64,000 nt of DNA, taken from positions 151,595,577-151,659,576 of the forward strand of contig CP136065.1 in NCBI GenBank assembly GCA_032622095.1. Direction: 5' to 3'. This stretch comes from Siphonodentalium dalli (taxonomy: Eukaryota; Mollusca; Scaphopoda; Gadilida; Siphonodentaliidae). This document shows positions 30,101 to 42,100 of this stretch, one piece after another. Made by a program: the position numbers and the translations under genes. Numbering within the stretch: position 1 is the stretch's first letter; each line of letters begins with the position of its first letter. Below the pieces are notes generated by a model that had not been told where the DNA came from, did no database searches, and saw nothing but the letters and a program-made list of their open reading frames with translations.

Positions 30101-33100
30101 AAAGATAAAATAGGTTGGCCTTCCCAATAGGTATTGCTGTTAAAATAGTCACATCTGTTAAAACTGCCATAAACAGATAGAATATTAAAATATAGACAGA
30201 CTGTATTCTGATACCAATCATAAATATTGCATAAATAGTATGGTATTGTCAAGTTAGTATGCTTTGTTATATAAACAAATACCAAAAACTTTACAGAACC
30301 TGGCTGTTGTTTACATAACAAAAGCATAAAAACTGGACAATAACATACTATTTACGTGATATCTATGATTGGTATATAAGAACAAAATATGTCTATATTT
30401 TAATATTCTTTCTGTTTATTGCAGTTTTAATGGGTGTGACTATTTTAACAGCATACCCACCACGAAGGCCATCTGTACCTTTAACCCAAAATATTATGTC
30501 AATTTTATAATTGTTTTCTAATAAAATAAATATATATATATATATATACCTCACATGTTCCTGTGTAGCAGTGGTAGCGACCACCCGATGCTTCTGCTAG
30601 ATTTCTTAGTGTGATCTGAAATCAAATTGGAAATAATTATTACTGCTATTTATAAGTAATAAGTGGTCATCCAGAATTTATTTTGCTACTTATGACTTTT
30701 TCCTTAGCGGTTTGTAAATTCATGGGTCCATCACTGCTAATTGTTACCTACAAACTCCCAATAATAATAATCAAGTCCAAGAAACAGCTGTTTAGCCATC
30801 TCGGTGTGCCATCAGAAATTGTGCATCTGGACAATTACCGCATTGTGTGATTGAGATTTTGTTGCCTACTGTTGAAAAGGCTAAAGACAGGATTTTGTTA
30901 CATAAGACAACATATTAAGCTAGGTGAGTGTATTGTTTCTCAAAACAGTCCATAAGGATGGGGTTTATTTAACAAAGTTAACACCTAATTAATCTAACAT
31001 ATACACCATATAAACGAATAGCCAAACTGCCAATGATGAAGATACATCTTAAAAGTTGGTTAAATAACGGCTGAATTGTTTTTTGATATAGTATTTTCTA
31101 AAATGGTGAAATATGGTGACCACAATAGCAATTTGGGAAAACTTTTATTGACAAATATTTTTAGTGGAGTTTTCAATTTTTATGTTTTCAGGAACCACAA
31201 CAATTGGACCACCAAGAATAAATGTACTTTTGCTGTATATATATATATATCGCAAAGCATGATGTACTGGCTCAAAATGAGGTGTTCAGTCATTTCTCAT
31301 CATTTCTAGCAAGAGATTAACTCTTTCACTGCCGATCACGACTACAGTCGAATTACCCATACACTGCCGATAGCGACTTGAGTCGAAATCGGGTACATGC
31401 TGCCAACAGGACGGGTACATGTGGTGTAAATATGGCCATCCAGTGAATATGACACATATGAGTTCCAGTGATGGGCACATACATGACATTTTTATAAGTT
31501 CCAGACTATATAGCACCAGGACACGTGTGAGATAGTGTAGATAAGAGGCAGTCTCTGTATATAGGACTATATAATGCGAACCGTTATATAAGGGCACTTG
31601 GCGATGCCATGGTCACGTGGTCTTTTCTTAGGTCACGTGTGTACCTCTAGCTATCACATTTTTACCAATAATATAAAATGGAAACTCAAATACAGCAACC
31701 TACCCAATTTGATATGTTCATCAAATGCTTATAGCATAATGAAGTCGGAAAATACCCAAAACATACGGCCATACTGGTGTCATATGTAGATCCAAGATGG
31801 CCACCAAGGTCACGTGACCAATTTGAGGTGGCCAATGTGGCTCCAACATATCAATATGTCTATATGGTCCAACAACATAAGTCAGACATTTACGATATAT
31901 TGAAATGTTAATGCATTACCCGCACCTATACATGTATGTACATGGTATAAGTGACCACTCACGCATAAGTTCATGGTAATTACCACGGTCACGTGACCTA
32001 TTCAAATATGGATATATATAGCACATTTTGTACGGGTATGAGTCCCTCCCTGAAAGATGACAACTAATGTGAGAAATAAATGTTGCGAATGACCAATTTC
32101 TGGCAATGTTCTGCTTCGATAGGACCCATATATACACATGTACCCAAATACGCATGAATAGGCATCAAACACAGCCATTAGTGTGTAAACCAAGATGGCC
32201 GCCAAGGTCACGTAACCTCTATGGTGGTGGCGTGAGTGGCTATGAACTTGCGATGTCTAGTCACATATGAAGTTTCAACACATTATTCCAAGCGATACTT
32301 GTGATACCCTATGTTATTTATATACACCCATAATGCTTGTATACATGTATTGTATGCTTGGCAGTGGGGAATTCGTCTGTGGTGCTGATTGGCGGTGAAA
32401 GAGTTAACCCATGGAAAAATAGACAGTAATAGACATTCCTTTTCTGGTGGGAGATGTAGACATAGCAGATTAACTCACATTTGATAAATGATTACTACAG
32501 TCATAAGCAACTGTGTGTATAGGAATATCTCTGCCAACAGCCATCTGATATATGAAGTCGCAAAGAACTTCCGATGTCTGGTCAGGACTGAAATAGAAGA
32601 AAACAATTATCATTTAGATAGCATAAAATGAACTTAGATGTCTATTGAGCTTAAAGGTACACAATCCGATTTGATGGTCCCCATATCATCATATTCCAAC
32701 AACAACAACATTTTTCGAAATGCCGCTTCTGTTGTCAGAATCGAGAATTGTCCAAAAATAATGCTAACCATAATTAACTATAGCATAAAATTGCCCAAAA
32801 CCTGTTATTTATCAACATTTTGTTCAACAAAATTTTGCCGGTTTGTCAAATATCTGACACAAAAAATTATCAGTGGTGAAAAATAATAGATTTCAAAAAT
32901 TGATATCTTATCAATCTGAGCTTTGATGGATGGGTTCCCGGACTCAAATCAAATATTTTTAACCCCGAAGCCAAGGAAATAGTAATTTGCAAGCATTAAT
33001 TCAGATTATGCATCTTTAAACACTGAGACTAAGAATAAAGAATCCAAGCCTTGAAATAGTGTGCCTGTCATTTGCAGAATGAGGTCCCCAGAGGGTGAAT

Positions 33101-36100
33101 TTAGTGATGCTACCCCGCATAGCAGGCTAGCATCACCAAATTCACCCTCTGGGAACCTCATTCTGCTGAGGTGTAAGCAGAATGAGGTCGCCAGAGGGTG
33201 AATTTGGTGATGCTAACCCGCTATGCAGGGTAGCATCACTAAATTCACCCTCTGGGGACCTCATTCTGAAAATGACAGGCACACTATTTCAAGGCTTGAA
33301 GGAATCCACTATGGACTCACCAGTTTAGATATGCAATAAAACCTCTCCAAACCGAACAACCTTTGGACCGGCCCTTCTGTGCAGTTTAGAGAGTTGTTCG
33401 GTTTATAGAAAAATCGCACTACGATCAGAATGTATTGCCATCATTACTAAGAGTTGTCAAACCCCTACCAACTCATTATTGATTAAAGGTACTCAACCCG
33501 TAAAGAGGGTCCCCATCTCAACAGATTCCAACAACAACAATCCGATCAGAGGGTCCTATATTACTATTTCTTTGGCTTTGGGGGTAAAAAATATTTGATT
33601 CGAGTCGAGGAACCCATCAAACAAAGCTCAGAGTTATTAGATATTGATTTTTCAAATTTGTTATGTTCTCGAGATGAGTACTAATAACTGCCGTAATCTG
33701 CTCTGGATGTGTACTCCAAATCTATTCAAACAGACACGGATGAATAACTCTAAAATCAAGTGGTAATTTTAACGCAATTTTGACTGAGTTCTGGGCCAGA
33801 TAGTATTCCCGATAATGAAAAATAATAGATTTCTAAAATCGATATCTAACAAATCTGAGCTTTGATGGGTGACTTCCTCGACTCGAATCAAATATTTTTG
33901 ACCCCCGAAGCCATTGAAATAGTAATTGAGAGGAGTTTTATCGGGTTGAGTACCTTTAATTAAAACTTTGTTCAATAAAGTAACAATTAAAGGTACTCAA
34001 TCCGATTAAGCACCCCTAAATTACTATTTCTTTGGCTTCGGGGATAAAACATATTTGATTCGAGTCGAGGAACCCACCCTTCAAAGCACAGAGTGATCAG
34101 ATATATCGATTTTTGAAATTTGTTAATTTTTGGAGATGTGGTCCACTTCCATGTCTCAAACGGACAAATTACGGACAAATTGCGGGTGTAAGATGGATAA
34201 CTCTAAAATCAAGTGGTTATTATTAACAAAAAAACTCAAGTCACAAAATAAATTGGGCGGTGTTCAAGCAAAAACTATTTTTTTTATGTACAATAAGACA
34301 TATATTACTCAGGCAAAAATTATTAGTCAAATTTGATTTGAAATAATTTTTTCAATCTTTCAGTCCAAGTTATCCAAGTTATCCAAAAATTAAATTTGAT
34401 CCCAAATTCTAACAAATCGTTGTAAACTGGTAAAATTAATGACTGAAACCCAAAATAACTAAGCTCAATGACACTTACACACTGCCCAAAATAAGCATTA
34501 TAGAGTCGATATCCTGTAGTCTGTAAACATGCTTCATCGCTTTCAGAAGGTTGCAGCCTCCTCTTGGCTTGGCTCTCAAAACAAAGTCTTTAGCTTCTTC
34601 AATACTGAAAGAAGTCAATGCAAAAGATTTGAAGCTTTACAATACCCATGCTAATGGAATGAACAGACTTCAAACTGGCTCATTATTTTTTAATTGTCAG
34701 TAAAATATGAACTCCCATCATGGTCGCATATAGTCCGACTGAAGTGGAATTTGCCCCTTCTATAATCCTCTACAATTAACCCTTTGGCGAGTAGAATGAC
34801 ATATATGTCGTCTATCGGTTGAGGAGTAAAACGACATATATGTCGTTTCAGGAAGTGTTATTTTATGTAGACATAACTTCAATAAACCATCTGATTTATA
34901 AATGATTTGTACAAGAGTTATTTTGATTAATAAAATGTCCCAAATGTATAAGTGTAATCGATTATGATAACGCACATTAACAAAAAATGCACATTAATTA
35001 AAACGAATTAGTGGACCCTTTTGACCCGAACTTGTTAATAATTATTGCTATGACGTTGACGTTAAATTTACTCATGACGTCATGTATATGACGTTACAGA
35101 TACTCTCCCAAGGGTTAACATATACTCAAAATATGGTGCTGGACATTTGGATTTTTTATACTTTCTGGGAAATTTGGATTTTCCACCATTGAACTATAAA
35201 GAAGTCAGATTTCCTTTTTACAAATAAAGTAAGGTATAACAAGTTCTTGTTAATTTTTTTTGGAAGTTTGAAATCAGATATTGGTTTCCTTCTCTCATAT
35301 TATTTTGACAATTATAGACTTGATGGTTATATTTGGAATGTGTCAACTCCAGGTCAGATTTTTATACACATTTTGAGAATTTAGTGTACATGCAGACCTC
35401 AGAATATGGTGCTGGACATGATCAGAATGAGGTCCCCATAGAGTGAATTTAGTGACGCTACCACGCACTTTAATAGTTGAATGTAATTTCATTTGATTAG
35501 CTGCCTCACACGAATTGCAACAATTTGAGAAATTACACAAGTCAACCACGGTTCTTACAAAATAAAATTAAGTCCAAATCAGTTCTTTGGTTTTGTGGAA
35601 CAAGGAGTGACTTCAACAGTAATAAATTTTATTTTGGACAACAGTTGATAGTAGAAAATTAGTAACATGTACTTACATTCGGTGATTAATATCTCTAACA
35701 CAAGGCCATAGAGGCTCCTCTTCACTCCCAAACACAAGCATATACACAGAGTTTTTTTTGGCAATTTGTTCATCGAGAAGATGCTACAAGGAGATCATGA
35801 ATAAAAAACTAATCTATTTAAATCTGAGAAATATACAAAGACAAAGGACAGGACTGATTAATTGGTTATACATTGGATATAGCACAATTGTATAAAATTA
35901 ATTCAAAATTTCCCCCTAAAATAACATATTTATCCATTACACATTTTTGGATAAATCACCTGATTCATGTGACACATTATCACCAGATGGGACAAGAAGC
36001 AAATGTCCTTCATATTTATGATTATTATGCTGGTTGGCAAGTTATCTTGCTAAATAATATGAAAAATAAACTTTAACTGAAAATCTGCCCAAAATATATA

Positions 36101-39100
36101 TGAACTCGTTACCTGAAACACACATACATTATATTTTGGCTTAATATTCTACTTGTCCCTGAAATCAATGATACCCAGAAGTGATCAGGCACAAGGCTGG
36201 AGCATTGCACAAAGTGGAGAGTCATTGTCCCAGGAGCTTGTAGCCCCACACCCGCACTGCCATTATCCCCTCCCTTTTTACGTGCCTGCTTTACGTCATG
36301 GTAGTAATAATTAAAGAAAATTACTGAAAAAATGTAGGAGTACAAGCTCGCACAAATGCACGGACACCTTGATGCAATGATGGACAGACGGACAACCTGA
36401 TTTCAACATGACCCCCATAACACTTTGTTACAGGGGTTATTCATTACAGAGTGGGGGGGGGGGGGTATAATTATACTCTTATACCAAAATTGGTGTAACT
36501 ATTAATTAGCATACCATCATTGATTCCTGTAATGTTGTCAGCCTCCCAAATCCTGTATTAGCATCCGAGGAATCAATCACTACAGCTATATTTTTTCCTC
36601 TCACATTACCAAATATCTACAAAATGGAATTAAAATTAAGTATAATTAGTTCAAAGTCCTGGTACAGTTTTAAACCATACTATTTTGTAGCTATATCCTG
36701 AGATCAACATAAGAAGACAATCAATATTCAGGGTTTAGCTGGTCTAGAAAAATTATACAAAGTCAAAGTGGATGAAATTTAGCATTTAGAAATTTACATG
36801 AGCCCCTTGTGAATTTGAATTTAAATGTTGCAGTGATATCTAAATTTGGTCCAAATCAGCAGCCCTGCAGATTCATAAAATACTTTATAGATCAGAAAAC
36901 AGAAATACAGCAATGTGAAGAGGAAAATCTTTACCCCCGGATTGCCCTTTTTTAATTCCATTTGTAATAGCGTATTTTTGCAAATGGAATACACAATGTG
37001 AAGGAAAAAACTTCTATATTTATAATCCACCCAGTCTAACCCCTTATTAAAAATATCTTACCCTTCTACTCCCTTGCAACAGCCATTTTATTCTCTTTGT
37101 GTATGACTCTATTGCTCTGGAAAAAATGTAATGATCATTTACAGCAATTAGTATTTATTGTAGGTTTTTTTCTGAAAAAGAAGGGACGTTCATAGTCGGT
37201 TCATGCGGAATACACAAAAGTCTGTAAAACAACTATCATCAACAAGTACATGATAAAATGGATTGACTTTGTTCTTATTTTCATTATTAATAACTCACCA
37301 ATAATGAGATTTCAAATGACAAAACCATTTTTTTAATGTAAACATTACTGTTACAGTGGAATTACTGATAAAAGTCCAATATGACACCAAAGATTAATCA
37401 AAGCTTGGCACTAAACAATAAAAAAGATCAAAGGATTGATAAATATTCTGAAAATAATATTCAGACTAAAATATTTGAACTCACTACACGATGAGCAATG
37501 ATTATTCACAAGTCACTGTAACAGTTTTTTTTGTAAACATAACAATGGTTTCAACATGCAAAATGTTGTTATTCGAGAACTATTATCTATTTCTCCATGT
37601 TCTTAGAACTTTGTGGTGATGTCTTTACAGATGTTATATTTTTTGACATTTACACACTTGGGTCCCTTCAGCATAGAATTTATTTGCTTTTGTCATGCTC
37701 TTGAGGCTGGGTTCAGTATATGTTAATTAATAGGGGTTGAGAATCCGGAATGGGATAATGGTAATGTGTAAGCAATGAAAAGTAATTTGTAATGAATCCT
37801 TTTCTTCATTACATGTAATTAAAAGTAATGTACTACCTCATAAAAGTTCATGTAATTCAATCACATTTCCATTAGTTTTTGAATTACATCACCAATCATG
37901 TCCTGGGTGTCTTTCGTGAATAATGATTGTTCTCTGACAGATGGAAGCTTAACCCTTCCATGGCTGGAGCTTCATGAAATTTGCGAAATCCATGTACCAA
38001 CGTATTCTCTTATATATGCGAGTCTTCTATAGGGAGCCTCGCATATATAAGAGAATACATTGGCCTAACAATATTTACCTTCACCTGGTAAGTCAGTGCA
38101 TTCTCTTATATATGCGAGGCTACCATGCGAGACTACATATATAAGAGAATGCACTGGCACATGCTCTTTAATGCAGAACCAGCGCAGCTCCCATCATGAA
38201 AGGGTTAAAATGATGTGGACACTCTGCTGGAGGTGATCGAATGGGAATATATATCATATAATATCGTAGTTAATTTCATAAATTATAATATCCAAAATTT
38301 GCAGCACACGACTTCATTCTTATGTATAAATTATATACAGCGACTGGAAGCATTTTTGTTTAATTATCAGCGAAAATCTTTCCCGAAATGAGGATTATTT
38401 GTTTACAATTGTGCATATTCCGACAATGTGTTTTCTGAAAATGTACGATCGAAGAGGCTGGAATTCTTGGTAATATTTAGTTGAATGCTACATTTATTCA
38501 GTTGTAAAATGCCTGGGTACCCACTTATCAGTTAGATTCACTGAAATATGCACATAATATGTCTTAAAAAGAATACAATGAGCCTATGAGTTTTTGGCTT
38601 AGGCCAATTGAGGTTTTCTCCAATATGAACAGGAATGATGAAGCAAATGTTTTAGGTGAATGTCTGTTCTATAAACCATTCTGGGAAGAGATAGACCATC
38701 TTTAAGGTCGCTTTAGAAAATATTGTCCAAAGCATGCACCATGTAAATGATATACATATACCATAAACACTTACAAATTTAAATTACATTCAAATTCATT
38801 GACATCATATGCATCAAACTGGATTCGTTGCACTGGTTTTCCCGAAGAGATGTCTGCTTGAAAGCTGGAATGAAAAAAATTTCCTCTTAAATTTGAAGTT
38901 ATATTTATATGTGACTTCTTCAAGTTAAGTGATACACTAATTGCAGCATACAAAACAGATGAAACAACAACAATGTACCAAATACTAGCCAATAAGATCA
39001 ACCTGACGTTAACCTCAACAATCATATGGAATGATGAACAGACTAGAGATGTTATCTATAGCCTTGTCAAAAGAAATTTGCAGCTTAAACCTTTCACGAC

Positions 39101-42100
39101 GAGAGCTAGCTGCGCTGGTGCAACTTTAAAGATCCTTTGCGAAAACCTTGTGCCAATGCATTATCTTATATATATATGAGTCTCCCATAGGGAGCCTCAC
39201 ATTTATAAGATAATGTGCTGGCTTACAAGTTCAATGTAAATATTGTTAGGCCAATCTATTATCTTATATATGTGAGGCTCCCTATAAGAACTATAAGATA
39301 ATGCATTGGCACAAGATTTTCGCAAAATTTCAGGAAACTCCAGTCATAAAAGGGTTAAGTCCTGATATATTAATTAACTGTGGTACATATGAATACTTAT
39401 GCATAGCAAAGACCAAATTGACACTTACCTATCACTATAGAAAATGTCTTCAACATTTTGAACCTGGCCTGACTTACAATATATAACTGCAATAACTTGG
39501 TACTAGAACTAAATAATAAACTTACTTTCCAAATTTTCCTTTGTCAACCAAATTTTTCAAGTTGAGTCCAATAAAGTCAATATTGTGCGTTTTCAACCAC
39601 TCCTCTGAACTCTGTGAGTCTGCGCTCATAAGCTGTTCTGCATTTGAGATTCTCTGCAAAAATTTCATGTCCAAGCTATGTTATTAATTGCTTAAATTTT
39701 CCTTAGCATGCATTATAGCTTAAAATTCTAAAATAGTTCTCAATTTCAATATTCTATATATGTGTGAATATTAATGAAAAAACACTAATTTTGTAAATAA
39801 CATAGGTTAGCCTTGCAATTGAATATGATGTTAGAATATAAAGATGAAGCTTTACAGCTCCTAAAATAACAATCTTAAAATAATATTTTGTCAGGGACCT
39901 CATCACTCTAACCAAGCCTCATTAATATTTTTATTTGCAAAATTGCCCAGAATTTTCGAAGAGCTTAAACGTCAATCTTTCATTTATGAATATCTCCAAT
40001 TAGAAATTTAGTGTAGTTTCTGTTCAACATAAATTGACTAGAAAGCACCGAATAAGAGATTTTGTAGACTGGTTGGAAAATTGTATGATTTTATTCCATA
40101 AAATGGTCCATACATCTATAAATTTCAACAAAAAAAAACAGCCTCATACAATATTCAATATATAATTCCCTGATAACATAGGTACATGTTTCTTTTCACT
40201 TGAGATAAATATGGCACTAACCACTTGGTTCGTATTATTTTCCATAAATTACTAACCTGTAAGTCTCTGGTCTGGTTCACATGTGTTACCGTCAGAGGAT
40301 TGGGAGATCTAGAATTTTTTATTTTTATAGGTTTCCATTCTGGTTGCATAAAAACTGACCTAAAACATAACCAATAGAGAAGTAAGAGAACAATTATCTA
40401 TCTGTATGGCAATAATAACCATTTAAAGGTACTCAATCCGATTCAATGGTCCCCATATCATCAGATTCCAAAAACAACAAACCTTTTTGAAATTTCACTT
40501 CAGTTATCAGAATCGATTAATTGCCCAAAACTAATGCAAAACACAGTTAACTATAGTATAAAATTGCCAAACATGTGTTATTTATCAACATTTTGTTCAA
40601 CAAAAGATGGCTGGATTGTCAAATATCTAACACCAAAGCTACTTGATTTTAGAGTTATCCATCTTCAACCGCAATTTCAAAAATTGGTTTCTGATCATCC
40701 TGAGCTTTGATGGGTGAGTTCCTCAACTTGAATAAAATATTTTTACCCCGAAGCCAAAGAAATAGTTATTTGGGAGCGTTAATTCGGATTATGCATCTTT
40801 AACCTGATCCCTCAATCAGTTATAAACTTAAATTATACATTGTAATGGTCTATTATTCACCAAATGGATATTCAGGAAATAAAAACACGACAAGAGACAG
40901 GCACAAAGATAAATTAGAAGTGAAGAAGGATTCATATTCTTTGGTGGGAAATGTTCAGATAAAAAGTTCAACAGATGGCCAATGACCGTTTGATGAACTT
41001 ATTATCTGAACATTTCCTAAGGGAACAACTCATCATTGAGTATTTAGTAAAGAAAGGGTTAATATACATACACCAGCAAGCCTGAGTTTAGTGTACCTGT
41101 CATTTGCAGAATGAGGTCCCCAGAGGGCGAGTTTAGTGATGCTATCACGCACAGCGGGCTAGCATCAATAAATTCACCCTCTGGGAACCTCATTCTGCAT
41201 TGCCTCATCTGCTATGGGAGACAAAGAATCAGATAGTCCATCCCAAATGGTGAATATTGTGATGTACACCCATTGGGAACCTCGATTATGCACTGTGTCA
41301 TCTGCCAATTTGTGGACATAGAGAAACTAAACTAAAAAAGTAATAGAATTTATGTGAAGAAGTATCTATAGAAATTTGATAATAAAGAAGATGAGGCCTA
41401 AGCAGAATGATCGAGGTTCCCAGAGGGTGAATTTAATGATGCTAGCTCGCTATGCGTGATAGCGTCACTAAATTCACCCTCTGGGGATCTCATTTGGCAA
41501 ATGACAGGCACACTAAACTCAGGCTTGTACACCAGGATTATACTTATAATTATAACTGATTTGTTGGTTGAATATGATTTTCTATTTATAAAAGTATAAA
41601 TGATATTTCTGCAACACTACATGTATGCCTATGGGATCATAAATGTGTATTTTTAAATACAGTAATGCTCTAATTAATCGACTTATTAACCACAGCAGAA
41701 TTATGAGTAACTTTTCAGGATTTAGTCAGAAACCTGAAAAGTTACCCATAATTCGGCTGTGGTTAAGAAGTCGATTAATTAGAGCATTACTGTATGCATT
41801 GTTAATTTCAAATAAATATAAAATTATGAATTTACAATACTCTAATTTAAATATTTATACATACTCTTCTTCAGAATCTGTTTCTTCTTCGTCATCATCT
41901 TCTTCCAAATCCTCATGTTCATCGTCAAATGTTTTTTCTGCATCTTCTTTTTCTTCTTCATCTTCTTCTCTGGGGAAGATAAAAAAAAATAACAAGCACA
42001 GTTAATAATCAGAAAACAAATTAATTGCAAGACCGCCTACTTATGAATGTCAGATAACAGCTCAAAGTGTAAGAATAAACATGTTGAAAAATGTCAAAAT

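Noticed and set aside
424-41528. Regularly recurring palindromes as a CRISPR array
   Set aside because: Spacing is irregular (kilobases), each copy is a whole transposon with TTAA ends, and the context is an animal gene with introns.
41643-42005. 120-codon plus ORF rich in serine
   Set aside because: Antisense of the acidic VWA3A exon plus a mariner-like MITE.
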